In this document: one piece after another, positions 17,766-26,604 of the stretch
Numbering within the stretch: position 1 is the first letter of the stretch
Layout of the letters: each line of letters starts with the position of its first letter
The notes under the pieces: generated by a model
Seen by the model: the letters and a program-made list of their open reading frames with translations, nothing else
Told to the model about the DNA's origin: nothing
The model's database searches: none
Assembly (NCBI RefSeq): GCF_045866565.1
Contig: NZ_BAAFZV010000002.1
Coordinates: 1,054,001-1,118,000 of the forward strand
Origin: Cognatilysobacter claricitrinus
GTDB taxonomy: Bacteria > Pseudomonadota > Gammaproteobacteria > Xanthomonadales > Xanthomonadaceae
Direction of reading: 5' to 3'
DNA length: 64,000 nt
Translations under genes and position numbers: made by a program

Positions 17766-19457
17766 ATGGCCGAACAGAGCACCGGCATCGCGCGCACCGC
17801 CCAGATCGTCAAGTTCCTGCTGAAGTACCGCAGCGCCGGGATCTTCACCGGTCTTGACCAGGACGCCGCGCTCCAGGACCTCGCGGCCGGCGACGACGCA
17901 CAGCCGACCGAACCGGGCAAGCCGGAGCAGTTCGTCGACGATCTCGAAGCGCTGGGGCCGACGTTCATCAAGCTCGGCCAGGCGCTGTCCACGCGCCCGG
18001 ACATGGTGCCGCCCGACTACCTCGCGGCGCTGGAGCGCATGCAGGACAACGTGGACCCGCTGCCCGCAAGCGTCGTGCACGAGGTCATCGAGGAAGAACT
18101 CGGCGTGCGCCCGAACAAGCTTTTCGTCGAATTCGACGACAAGCCGCTCGGCAGTGCGTCGCTCGCGCAGGTGCACCGCGCGGTGCTGCGCGACGGGCGC
18201 GAAGTCGCGGTGAAGGTGCAGCGCCCCGACGCCATCGCGAACATCCGCAACGATCTCGATGCGCTGCGCTCGATCGCCACCAAGATCGATCGCGGCACCG
18301 ACGTCGGCCGGCGCATGAAGTTCGCCGACTGGGTCAACGAGTTCGGCCGCGCGTTGCTGGCCGAGCTCGACTACCGCGTCGAAGCCGGGAACCTGCAGCG
18401 TTTCGGCGAGCGCCTCGAGCCGTACCCGCAACTCGTCGTGCCGCGTCCGGTATGGAGCGTATGTGGCAAGCGCGTCCTGACGATGGACCTGATCCGCGGC
18501 AAGAAAGTGACCGACATCAGCGGCCTGCGCCGCACCGAGCAACCGCTCGGCGATCTCGCCGGCGCACTGCTGCGTGCGTATCTCGACCAGGCGTTCGTGC
18601 ACGGCGAGATCCACGCCGATCCGCATCCCGGCAACCTGCTGCTGCTGGACGACGGACGCCTGGCGATCTTCGATCTCGGCATGATCGCGCACGTTCCGCC
18701 GCGTCGTCGGGACCGCCTGCTGAAGCTGCTGTTCGCCTCGGTGGACGGACGTGGCGAGGACGTGGCCATTGAAGGCATCTCGATCTCCACGCGCCTCGAG
18801 GATTTCGACGAAGAGCGCTACATGCGCGAGGTCGGCCAGCTCGTCGCGTCGTACGCGGCGCGTTCGGGCGGCGGCACGGTGTCGGAAGGGCGGCTCGTGC
18901 TCGACATGACCCGGATCGCGACGGCATGCGGGCTGCGGACGCCGCCGGAGCTGAGCCTGCTGGGCAAGACGCTGCTCAACCTCGAATCGATCTGCGACGC
19001 CCTCGATCCGGAGTTCGACGCGAAGGACGTCGTGCGCGGCCATCTCGAAAACGTCATGCGCCAGCGCCTGCGCAAGTCGCTGTCGCCCGCGGGCCTTGCC
19101 GGCGAGCTCATCGAGGTTGAAGGGCTGGTGCGCGAAGCGCCGCGCAAGCTCAACAACCTGCTGACGCTGCTGTCGGACAACCGCCTGCAGGTGCGGCTCG
19201 ACGGGCTCGACGACTCCAAGCTCATGGAGAACATGCAGAAGATCGCCAACCGGATCACGGTCGGTTTGATCATCGCGGCACTGCTGGTGTCGTCGGCGCT
19301 GATGATGCGCGTCGACAACGGCTCGCGGCTGTTCGGCTATCCGGCGATCGCGATCATCCTGTTCCTGATCGCGGCGTTTCTCGGCCTTTTCGTGGTGGTC
19401 AGCGTATTGCTTACCGACCACCGCGCCCGTCCGAAAGAGGAGCGCGGCCTTCACTGA
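17766..19457 (+). CDS. ubiB: AarF/ABC1/UbiB family kinase-like protein
   Basis: The 563-residue protein has the UbiB hallmark GPTFIKLGQALSTRPD (KxGQ) near residue 60, the Ala-rich loop (SASLAQVH) in place of the normal Gly-rich loop, DPHPGN in the catalytic loop, and DLGM in the position of DFG. Two membrane helices end the chain (about 495-513 and 520-545). UbiB-family proteins are atypical ATPases needed for ubiquinone biosynthesis or lipid handling. No other ubi genes adjoin it, so this may be a second ABC1 paralogue and not the canonical UbiB. The symbol is therefore tentative. GGAGAG precedes the ATG. Confidence 0.88.
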   Translation: MAEQSTGIARTAQIVKFLLKYRSAGIFTGLDQDAALQDLAAGDDAQPTEPGKPEQFVDDLEALGPTFIKLGQALSTRPDMVPPDYLAALERMQDNVDPLPASVVHEVIEEELGVRPNKLFVEFDDKPLGSASLAQVHRAVLRDGREVAVKVQRPDAIANIRNDLDALRSIATKIDRGTDVGRRMKFADWVNEFGRALLAELDYRVEAGNLQRFGERLEPYPQLVVPRPVWSVCGKRVLTMDLIRGKKVTDISGLRRTEQPLGDLAGALLRAYLDQAFVHGEIHADPHPGNLLLLDDGRLAIFDLGMIAHVPPRRRDRLLKLLFASVDGRGEDVAIEGISISTRLEDFDEERYMREVGQLVASYAARSGGGTVSEGRLVLDMTRIATACGLRTPPELSLLGKTLLNLESICDALDPEFDAKDVVRGHLENVMRQRLRKSLSPAGLAGELIEVEGLVREAPRKLNNLLTLLSDNRLQVRLDGLDDSKLMENMQKIANRITVGLIIAALLVSSALMMRVDNGSRLFGYPAIAIILFLIAAFLGLFVVVSVLLTDHRARPKEERGLH

Positions 19458-19490
19458 ACAGGCAGGCTGAACCAGCCTGAATCCGGCCGC

Positions 19491-19518
19491 TTGCACGCAG
19501 AATTCACTGGCCTAACCT
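19491..19518 (+). promoter_or_regulatory. candidate sigma70 promoter of the L,D-transpeptidase gene
   Basis: TTGCAC (19491-19496) and TAACCT (19513-19518) are separated by 16 bases. They lie about 60 bases before the ATG at 19579, in the gap after the UbiB-like gene. Confidence 0.5.
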
Positions 19519-19578
19519 AGGCGGAAAGCTTCACCGGGAATCCACCTCCCTGAAGCGTCTGTTCCAAGGGGTCAGTGA

Positions 19579-20358
19579 ATGCGTACTTCCCTCGCCTTGG
19601 CTTCGGCCATCGCCTGCTGCCTGTTGCCGGCCCTGTCGCCGGCGGAGCCGAATCCGACCACGACCGCGCCTGTCCTGCAGTCGTCCGCACCGCTTGCGCC
19701 GATGAGCACGCCGGCTCCCGCCGCGCCGTCGATGTCTCTGGCGTCGCGTCTTGCCTCGCTCGCACCGGGTGCGAACCCGAAGGTCGTCGAGATGGCGCTC
19801 GAAGCGCGCGAGTGCGCAATGAGCACCGGCGAAGCCACCGGCGCCGGCGAGAAGCTCGCGGTCATCGACTACTCGATGCCGTCGTCGCAAAAGCGCCTTT
19901 GGGTGTTCGACCTGCACAACCCGCGCGTGTTGTTCAACGAGTACGTCGCGCACGGCGCCGGCAGCGGCGAGAACTATGCGCGTTCGTTCTCGAACCTCGA
20001 CGGCACGCACCAGACCAGCCTCGGCCTGTTCCGCACCGCGGAAACGTACGAAGGCCACAACGGCTATTCGCTGCGCATGGACGGGCTCGACCGCGGCTTC
20101 AACGACAATGCCCGCGCCCGCGCCATCGTGATGCACGGCGCGTGGTACGTGGATCCGTCGATGGTGCAGAAGGTCGGCCGGCTCGGCCGCTCGCAGGGTT
20201 GCCCCGCGGTGCGTGCGCAGGTTGCGCACGAGATCATCGACACGCTCAAGGGCGGCCAGTTCGTCTTCTCGTACTACCCGGACAGCAAGTGGCTGCACGA
20301 ATCGCGCTACCTCGCCTGCCCGAACCGCCCCACGCGCACGATCGTCGCCACGCGCTGA
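19579..20358 (+). CDS. L,D-transpeptidase catalytic-domain (YkuD_2) exported protein
   Basis: The 259-residue precursor has a signal peptide (about 1-22), a Pro/Ala/Ser-rich linker to about residue 58, then a murein L,D-transpeptidase-like domain. The active-site pattern is H186-GAWY followed by SQGC208-PAV, matching the conserved His and Cys of the YkuD_2 family. It would act in the periplasm on peptidoglycan cross-links or lipoprotein attachment. YkuD_2 proteins are poorly characterised compared with canonical LdtD/YcbB. It stands between the UbiB-like kinase and App1 phosphatase genes, on the same strand. Confidence 0.87.
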   Translation: MRTSLALASAIACCLLPALSPAEPNPTTTAPVLQSSAPLAPMSTPAPAAPSMSLASRLASLAPGANPKVVEMALEARECAMSTGEATGAGEKLAVIDYSMPSSQKRLWVFDLHNPRVLFNEYVAHGAGSGENYARSFSNLDGTHQTSLGLFRTAETYEGHNGYSLRMDGLDRGFNDNARARAIVMHGAWYVDPSMVQKVGRLGRSQGCPAVRAQVAHEIIDTLKGGQFVFSYYPDSKWLHESRYLACPNRPTRTIVATR

Positions 20359-20374
20359 TCGCGCCGACCTGAAA

Positions 20375-20415
20375 ACACGACGGCCGGATCCTCACGGGTC
20401 CGGCCGTTATCGTGT
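20375..20415 (+). other. hairpin spanning the L,D-transpeptidase/App1 junction
   Basis: CGGCCGGA (20381-20388) pairs with TCCGGCCG (20399-20406), and the flanks ACACGA and TCGTGT extend the stem across a 3-nt bulge. There is no T run, and the structure ends seven bases before the App1 ATG at 20423. It could be a weak terminator or a structure that masks the App1 ribosome binding site. Confidence 0.6.
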
Positions 20416-20422
20416 GCGGGCC

Positions 20423-21616
20423 ATGACTTCGCCCGAAACGCCGTCCCCGCACCCCATCCTCGCCGCGCTGTCCGCGATCGAGGACGCCGTCGACGGCGCG
20501 CGACGCCGCGTCGCACCGCGCGTACCTGCCTACATCGCCGCCTACCGCGGTTTCGGCGACGCAGCGGGCCTTGACCTCTGCGGCCGCGTGCTCGCAGACG
20601 CGCCGGAAGGCGGGCCGACCGGGAACGACTCCCGCTGGCGCAACCTGCAGCATTCGATCGGCCGCTTCCTCACCGCCGAAGTGGCGCGCGCGCCGCTGCA
20701 GGTGCGTGTCGGCCCGCATGTCGTCGATGCGATCACCGACGACGAGGGCTACTACGCCGCCACCCTGCCCGCGCCGCCGGCGCCCGACGGCCTGTGGACA
20801 CAGGCGAGCGTGAGCCTCGCCGATGGCCGGCTGGCGACGTCCCAGCCGGCGCTCTACGTGCATGACGATGTCGGCGTCGGTGTCATCTCCGACATCGACG
20901 ACACCGTGCTCGACAGTTCCATCACCGACTGGACGACCGCCGCGCAGCTCACGTTCCTGCACAACGCGCGCACTCGCAAACCGCTGAAAGGCGCGGCGCT
21001 GCTGTACCAGGCGCTGCAGGCGGGCCTGGACGGTCGCGGCCGCCTGCCGCTGTTCTACGTGTCGAGCTCGCCTTGGAACCTGTACGACCTGCTCGACGAG
21101 TTCATGCGCCTCAACGCGCTGCCGGCCGGTCCGATGTTCCTGCGCGACCTGGGCCTGGACCCGACCAAGCTGCTGAAGTCGCCCGGCCACGGCCACAAGC
21201 TCGACCGCGTGCGCCAGCTCGTCACCCGCTTCCCGCGCCTGCGCTGGGTGTTGCTCGGCGATTCGGGCCAGGCCGACGCCGGGCTCTACGCCGACGCCGC
21301 GTCCGAATTCGGCGACCGCATCGCCGCGATCTACATCCGCGACGTCGACCCGGACCTCGATTCGCCACGCGACGTGGCGGTCGACGCGCACATCGGTCGC
21401 GTGGCCGGCACGCGCGTGCCGATGATCCGCGCACGCGACAGCCGCGCGATCGCCGAGCACGCCGCCTCGATCGGGCTGATACGTCCCGGGACGCTGGAGT
21501 CGATCGCCGCCGAGGTCGCCCGCGACGCCGCGCGGCCGACGCTGGTGGAAGCGGCGACCACGGCCGCGATCGAGGGAACGCAGGCGAAAGACGGCCCGGA
21601 CCCGCCGGTCGGCTAA
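20423..21616 (+). CDS. App1-family (DUF2183) phosphatidate phosphatase
   Basis: The 397-residue protein carries a HAD-like active site in GVGVISDIDDTVLDSS (D157-x-D159-D-T161), followed by YVSSSPWNLYDLLDEFM and LLGDSGQADAGLYAD, the signature blocks of the App1/DUF2183 family. Yeast App1 dephosphorylates phosphatidic acid to diacylglycerol. The bacterial enzymes are little studied. No signal peptide or membrane helix is seen, so a cytoplasmic or peripheral location is inferred. The ATG at 20423 is chosen because upstream sequence in frame is antisense-like and overlaps the L,D-transpeptidase gene. Confidence 0.85.
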   Translation: MTSPETPSPHPILAALSAIEDAVDGARRRVAPRVPAYIAAYRGFGDAAGLDLCGRVLADAPEGGPTGNDSRWRNLQHSIGRFLTAEVARAPLQVRVGPHVVDAITDDEGYYAATLPAPPAPDGLWTQASVSLADGRLATSQPALYVHDDVGVGVISDIDDTVLDSSITDWTTAAQLTFLHNARTRKPLKGAALLYQALQAGLDGRGRLPLFYVSSSPWNLYDLLDEFMRLNALPAGPMFLRDLGLDPTKLLKSPGHGHKLDRVRQLVTRFPRLRWVLLGDSGQADAGLYADAASEFGDRIAAIYIRDVDPDLDSPRDVAVDAHIGRVAGTRVPMIRARDSRAIAEHAASIGLIRPGTLESIAAEVARDAARPTLVEAATTAAIEGTQAKDGPDPPVG

Positions 21617-21619
21617 AAT
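21614..21619 (+). promoter_or_regulatory. candidate -10 element of fpr with GC-rich discriminator
   Basis: TAAAAT is followed directly by TCGCGGCC. It lies about 29 bases before the fpr ATG and overlaps the App1 stop. No good -35 is visible. The same TA-AAT plus CGCGGCC layout appears before frr. Confidence 0.5.
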
Positions 21620-21647
21620 TCGCGGCCCCACTGCTGCCTGCCCGCCG

Positions 21648-22442
21648 ATGTCCTCGCCTTTCGGCACCGAGACCGTGCTCGACGTCCGCCACTGGACGGA
21701 CGCCTACTTCAGCTTCACCACCACGCGCGACGACGGCTTCCGTTTCGACAACGGCCAGTTCGTGATGATCGGGCTGGAGGTGGACGGGCGTCCGTTGATG
21801 CGCGCGTATTCGATCGCGAGCCCGAACTGGGAAGAGCAACTGGAGTTCTTCAGCATCAAGGTCGCGAACGGCCCGCTGACCTCGCGCCTGCAACACATCA
21901 AGCCCGGCGACACCGTGCTCATCGGCCGCAAGCCGACCGGCACGCTGCTGATCCACGACGTGCATCCGGGGCGCAACCTCTACCTGCTCGGCACCGGCAC
22001 CGGATTCGCGCCGTGGCTGTCGATCATCAAGGATCCGGAAACGTACGAGCGCTTCGAGCGCGTGATCCTCTGCCACGGCGTGCGCGAAGCGAAGGACCTC
22101 GCCTACCGCGACTACATCGTGAATGAACTGCCGCGCCACGAATTCCTCGGCGAACAGATCGCGCAGAAGCTTCTGTACTGCCCCGCCGTGTCGCGCGAGC
22201 CGTTCGAGTTCAACGGCAACGACCATCGCGGCCGTCTGACCGACCTGATGGCGAGCGGCACGATGATGGAGCAGCTCGGCATCGAGCCGCTGGACGCGCA
22301 GCACGACCGCGCGATGATCTGCGGCAGCCCGCAGATGCTCGCGGACTTCCGCTCGCTGCTGGATTCACGCGGCTTCACCGCCGCGCCGCGCATCGGCACG
22401 CCGGGCCAATACGTGTTCGAGCGCGCGTTCGTCGAGAAGTAG
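21648..22442 (+). CDS. fpr: ferredoxin/flavodoxin-NADP(+) reductase
   Basis: The 264-residue flavoenzyme transfers electrons between NADPH and ferredoxin or flavodoxin. The FAD-binding motif R52-A-Y-S55 is followed by IGRKPTGTL and the NADP-binding loop LGTGTGFAPWLS; the chain ends in the conserved YVFERAFVEK. Length and motifs fit the bacterial Fpr subclass (E. coli Fpr is 248). The stop codon directly abuts the stop of the convergent diguanylate cyclase gene with no intervening base. No RNA-based or SoxS-type signal is recognisable upstream. Confidence 0.93.
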   Translation: MSSPFGTETVLDVRHWTDAYFSFTTTRDDGFRFDNGQFVMIGLEVDGRPLMRAYSIASPNWEEQLEFFSIKVANGPLTSRLQHIKPGDTVLIGRKPTGTLLIHDVHPGRNLYLLGTGTGFAPWLSIIKDPETYERFERVILCHGVREAKDLAYRDYIVNELPRHEFLGEQIAQKLLYCPAVSREPFEFNGNDHRGRLTDLMASGTMMEQLGIEPLDAQHDRAMICGSPQMLADFRSLLDSRGFTAAPRIGTPGQYVFERAFVEK

Positions 22443-24431
22443 TCAGACGATGCGGATCGCCGGGCGACGCGCCGGCGACGGGCCTTCGACCATCTGCAAG
22501 GCCAGATCGCCCCGCGCAGCAGCGGCAGCGAGGTCGTTCGCGATCGCCGCGACGTCCGCGGATGCATCGATCCCGGCGACGCATGTCGCGCAATTGCGAC
22601 CGCCCGCCTTCGACATGTAGAGCGCGAGGTCGGCCACGTGCATCGCGTGCTGCCAGTCGACGCCTTCGCGCAGCGGCGACATCACCGCGCCGACCGACAC
22701 GGTCACCGTCACCGCCTGCCCGCCGATGTCGATCGGTTCGCCGGCCACGTGCTGCATCACGCGCTCGGCGAGATGCGGCAGGCTTTCGCCGCTGGCGTCG
22801 GGCAATACGAGCGCGAACTCCTCGCCACCCCAGCGCACCACGGCGTCGTTCTGCCGGACCAAGCCGCGCAGGCGGCGCGCGATCTCGACCAGCACGCGAT
22901 CGCCCGCGGCATGGCCCCAGGTGTCGTTGACGCGTTTGAAGAAGTCGACGTCAAGCAGCATCAGGCCGACCGCCGCATCGCCGCGGCGCTGCATCTCGGC
23001 CTCGCACCAGCGACGGTTGGCGACGCCGGTCAGCGGGTCGACCATCGTCTGTTCGGCCAGCACCGCGATGTCGCCCGACAATTTGCGATTGTCGTTTCGC
23101 GCGCGCGACAGGTAACGCACCAGCGCCGCCAGCGCGAGCAGCGACAACACCGCGACGGTCGTCCACAGGCGCTGCTGCCAGCGGCGTGCATCCATCTCGG
23201 CCGATTGCGCGCGATTGGCGATCGACAGGCGATCGATTTCGCGCCCGCGTCGCTCGGCTGCGTACTTCTCCTGCAACTCCAGCACCGCTTTCTCGCGTTC
23301 CTGCTTGACCATTTCCTGGTTGAGCTGGAGCTGCGCGCGCATCGTCGCGACGGCCTCGTGCAGGCGACCCGCTTTTTCGTACGCCGTCACCAGCTCGTCG
23401 AGGATCGGCATCAGGTAGGTGCGCGCACCGATGCGTTCGGCCAGCGTTTTCGCGTCGCGCAGCTCGCGGATGCCTTCGTCGAAGCGGCCGAGCCGCACCA
23501 TCGCGATGCCGCGATTGGCGCCCGCGACGGCCACGCCATTGTCGTCGTGCTGCGATGCCGACAGCGCACGCGCGCGTTCGGCGACCGTCAACGCCTTGGC
23601 CGGCTCGTTCGACTGCAGGTAGTAATCCGAAAGGTTGCCCAGGCTGATCGCGACGAGTTCGCGCATCGATGGGTCGTCGCCCGCGAGTCGCAGCACGTCG
23701 AGCAGCGCCTGGCGTTGCAGCTCGCCCTCGCCGCGCATGCTGTAGGTGTAGGCCTGCTGCGCGCGGATGTACGGCTGCATGTAGGCGAAGCCGATTCGGT
23801 CCGCCAACCGGAAGGTTTCGCGGCCCAGCGCTTCGGCACGCGCGAAGTCACCGAGATCGGCGTTCATGCCGATCATCGGGCTCATCGCGCGCACTTCGTC
23901 GGCCGGCCAGCCGTGGCGGGCGGCGAGCGTGCGCGCCTGCACGGCATCCGTAATGCCGGACGCCATCTCGGTGCGCAGGTCGCTCAGGCGCGCGCGGGTC
24001 AGCAGGAATTCCAGCCGCATCGGATCGCCGGCGACGAGCGACAAGCGATCGGCGCCGGTGATGATCCCCTGCGCTTCCGCGGTATTGCCGACGCCGATCG
24101 CACGCTGCGCACGCGACAGCCGCGCGGCGAGGTCACATGGTTGGCAATGCTCGTGCGCCGCCATGGCGTCGATGCGCGCCAGGAGCGGGTCGGCGCGATC
24201 GAACGCGTCGCGCTGGCGCTCCAGCCCTTCCACCGCGATGAGGTAGGTCGCGCGCGCGGGCATCGGCGCATCGGCGTTCGGGCGATCGTCGGCCGCATAC
24301 AGGCGCTGGAGCACGTTCTGCGGACGCACGAATCCATGGACGTGCACGTCCTGCAGGATCGCGTCGACGGTTTCCGCGCGGGCTACGGCGGACACCAGCA
24401 GGAGCGCGAGTGCGAGTCGGATCCGGGTCAT
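22443..24431 (-). CDS. TPR-sensor diguanylate cyclase (paralogue 1)
   Basis: The 662-residue protein has a signal peptide (about 1-19), a long periplasmic helical region of TPR-like repeats (about 20-400), a coiled segment, one membrane helix (after WQQRLW), and a cytoplasmic GGDEF domain. The active site is G535-G-E-E-F539, with an inhibitory RxxD (RQND) five residues earlier, so it should make c-di-GMP with product inhibition. Cys96 and Cys99 lie in an EHCxxC motif shared with the neighbouring paralogue. The gene follows paralogue 2 by 90 bases on the same strand, and the two look like an old tandem duplication. A short basic/Pro-rich tail ends the protein. Confidence 0.92.
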   Translation of the reverse strand: MTRIRLALALLLVSAVARAETVDAILQDVHVHGFVRPQNVLQRLYAADDRPNADAPMPARATYLIAVEGLERQRDAFDRADPLLARIDAMAAHEHCQPCDLAARLSRAQRAIGVGNTAEAQGIITGADRLSLVAGDPMRLEFLLTRARLSDLRTEMASGITDAVQARTLAARHGWPADEVRAMSPMIGMNADLGDFARAEALGRETFRLADRIGFAYMQPYIRAQQAYTYSMRGEGELQRQALLDVLRLAGDDPSMRELVAISLGNLSDYYLQSNEPAKALTVAERARALSASQHDDNGVAVAGANRGIAMVRLGRFDEGIRELRDAKTLAERIGARTYLMPILDELVTAYEKAGRLHEAVATMRAQLQLNQEMVKQEREKAVLELQEKYAAERRGREIDRLSIANRAQSAEMDARRWQQRLWTTVAVLSLLALAALVRYLSRARNDNRKLSGDIAVLAEQTMVDPLTGVANRRWCEAEMQRRGDAAVGLMLLDVDFFKRVNDTWGHAAGDRVLVEIARRLRGLVRQNDAVVRWGGEEFALVLPDASGESLPHLAERVMQHVAGEPIDIGGQAVTVTVSVGAVMSPLREGVDWQHAMHVADLALYMSKAGGRNCATCVAGIDASADVAAIANDLAAAAARGDLALQMVEGPSPARRPAIRIV

Positions 24432-24482
24432 CGCCGCGGTATCGGCCGCTTGCCTGCCACGCTTGAGGCGCGGGCCGCGGGC

Positions 24483-24501
24483 TTCCTGAGCGAGTCAGGA
24501 A
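24483..24501. other. inverted repeat between the twin diguanylate cyclase genes
   Basis: TTCCTGA and TCAGGAA form perfect 7-nt arms around GCGAG in the 90-base gap between the two paralogues. It might be an mRNA processing or stabilising hairpin, or an operator. No T run follows on either strand. Confidence 0.45.
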
Positions 24502-24521
24502 TGCGGTGGACTGCTGCCGGG

Positions 24522-26552
24522 CTACGCGTGCGTGGCGTCGCCGGACGCGGACGCGAACGACCGTGTCGTCGCCGGGCCGAGCACCGATTCCAGTCGCACA
24601 TCGCCCCGCGCGGCCGCAGCGGCGAGATCGCGCTGCAGCAACGCCATGTCCGCGTCGGCCGCGACGTCGACCACCAGCGTCGCGCGATTGCGCCCCGACG
24701 ATTTCGACATGTAGAGCGCAAGGTCCGCGACGTGCATCGCGTGCTGCCAGTCGACGCCCACCTGCAGCGGGAATGGCGCGCCGCCGATCGACACCGTGAT
24801 GTCCACGCGGTGGCCATCGATGTCGACGGGCACCGCACCGATCGCGGTGAGCGCGCGTGCGGCGAATGCCTGCACACCCTCCGCGGTGGTGCCCGGCAGA
24901 AGCAGCGCGAATTCCTCGCCGCCCCAACGGACCACGGTGTCCTGCTGGCGAACCAGCGCCTGCAGTCGGGACGCGATCTCCACCAGCACGCGATCGCCCG
25001 CGGCATGGCCCCAGGCATCGTTGACCTTCTTGAAGAAGTCGACGTCGACCAGCAGCAGGCCGAGCGGCAATGCTTCGCCGTTGCGTCCGGCATGGCGTTC
25101 CATCAGCAACTGGCACTGGCGGCGGTTGGCCACGCCGGTGAGTGCGTCGTGCATCGACTGCTCCGACAGCACCGCGACGTCGCCGGACAGGCGCCGGTTG
25201 TCGGTGCGGACGCGCTTCATCCACTGCACCAGCGGCACTGCCGCCAACGCCAGCGCGAGTGCGAGCGCCGCCCACAGGCGTTGCTGCCACGTGCGCGCCG
25301 AGAGTTCGGCCTGCTTGATGCGATTGGCCGCGACCAGGCGATCGATGTCGCGCTGGCGCGCCTGCGCGTCGTAGCGTTCCTGCATCTCCAGGAGCGTCTT
25401 GTCGCGTTCCTGTCGGGTCAGCTCCTGCTGCAGCGACGCGACTTTTTCGAGCGCGTCCAACGCCTCGCGATAGCGGCCGGCGAGCTTGTAGATGCCGACC
25501 AGCTCGCCGGTGATGCCGATGACGTCGCCCTGCGCACGCATGCTTTCCGCGATGTCGACCGCGTCCTCCACCAGCCGCAGGCCGCCGTCGACGTCGCCGA
25601 GGTGCGCTGTCGCGACGCCTGCGTTGGTCAGCGCATAGGACAGGCTGCGGCGGTCGCCGCTCGCTCGCGCGAGGCGCTCGGCCTGCCGCGCGTAATCCAA
25701 CGCACGCGCGTAGTCGTGTTCGGTGAGCCAATGGTCGGCAAGGTTGGACAGGCTGACGGCTTCGAACTCCTCCATGCCGCGCTGCCCGCGCGACAGCTGC
25801 AGGGCTTCGTCTAGCGCCTCGGCCTGCAGCGCGGGCTTGCCGTCGCGACCCAGCGCGTTGGCCTCGTTGAGCCGCAGCGAGGCCATCGCATACGTGAACC
25901 CGACGCGCTTCGCGTCCGCATAGGCGCGGCGCGCGATCGCCTCCGCGCGGCCGTAGTCGGCAAGTGCCGTGGTCATCGACACCAGCAACGCCTGCGCGCG
26001 CAGGCGGCTTGCTTCGTCCCCCTCCTGCTCCGAGATATCGGACGATTTCAGCGCCGAGGCGATGCCCGCCGCGAAATTCCCGCGGATGTTGTAGAGCCGC
26101 GCGCGCGAGTAGTAGACGTGCTGCGCGACGCCGCGCGGCGCGGCGGACAGCGCCGCCTCGGCGTCCTGCAGGAACCGCTCGGCGTCATCCGGTTCGCGTC
26201 GGGTCAAGGCGTCCTGTGCGCGCGCCACAGAGGCTTCGAGCGCGCATGCGCGGCAATGCTCGTCGGTCGCCATCGCGTCGAGCGCGGCGAGCGCGCGCTT
26301 GGCAGACGACACCATCGCATCCTGGGTGGACGTGACAGCGAGGTACGCGATCGCGGCGTGGTACCGCTCACGTGACGCGATGGGCGACGACGGCCCGGGA
26401 CGATCGCTCGCGGCCTGCAGGCGGTCGATCGCCTGCGCCGCGGAACGGAAGCCGTGCAGGCGCTGGTCGCGCAGCACAACGTCGACGCGCTCGCCCGCGG
26501 CGGCAGTGCCGACCACCAGCAGGAGAAGGAATGCGAGTCGACGCGCTTTCAT
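24522..26552 (-). CDS. TPR-sensor diguanylate cyclase (paralogue 2)
   Basis: The 676-residue protein has the same architecture as its downstream neighbour: signal peptide (about 1-19), periplasmic TPR-like repeats, coiled linker, one membrane helix preceded by WQQRLW, and a GGDEF domain with G544-G-E-E-F548 and an RxxD site (RQQD). The EHCxxC motif (Cys100, Cys103) is conserved with paralogue 1. The start at ATG 26552 is chosen because the signal peptide begins there; the frame extends 24 codons further upstream into the end of the LytTR gene. Only 52 bases separate it from the LytTR regulator gene upstream, so LytTR and the two cyclases probably form one transcript. Confidence 0.92.
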   Translation of the reverse strand: MKARRLAFLLLLVVGTAAAGERVDVVLRDQRLHGFRSAAQAIDRLQAASDRPGPSSPIASRERYHAAIAYLAVTSTQDAMVSSAKRALAALDAMATDEHCRACALEASVARAQDALTRREPDDAERFLQDAEAALSAAPRGVAQHVYYSRARLYNIRGNFAAGIASALKSSDISEQEGDEASRLRAQALLVSMTTALADYGRAEAIARRAYADAKRVGFTYAMASLRLNEANALGRDGKPALQAEALDEALQLSRGQRGMEEFEAVSLSNLADHWLTEHDYARALDYARQAERLARASGDRRSLSYALTNAGVATAHLGDVDGGLRLVEDAVDIAESMRAQGDVIGITGELVGIYKLAGRYREALDALEKVASLQQELTRQERDKTLLEMQERYDAQARQRDIDRLVAANRIKQAELSARTWQQRLWAALALALALAAVPLVQWMKRVRTDNRRLSGDVAVLSEQSMHDALTGVANRRQCQLLMERHAGRNGEALPLGLLLVDVDFFKKVNDAWGHAAGDRVLVEIASRLQALVRQQDTVVRWGGEEFALLLPGTTAEGVQAFAARALTAIGAVPVDIDGHRVDITVSIGGAPFPLQVGVDWQHAMHVADLALYMSKSSGRNRATLVVDVAADADMALLQRDLAAAAARGDVRLESVLGPATTRSFASASGDATHA

Positions 26553-26604
26553 GGACCGTCTAACGGCCGCGACGCACCCAAGTTGAACCCGGCGGCCGTA
26601 CCGT

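Noticed and set aside
17688..19496. Upstream extension of the DUF488 frame
   Set aside because: The frame stays open to 19496 but runs antisense through the UbiB-like kinase gene; the conserved DUF488 N-terminus begins at 17687.
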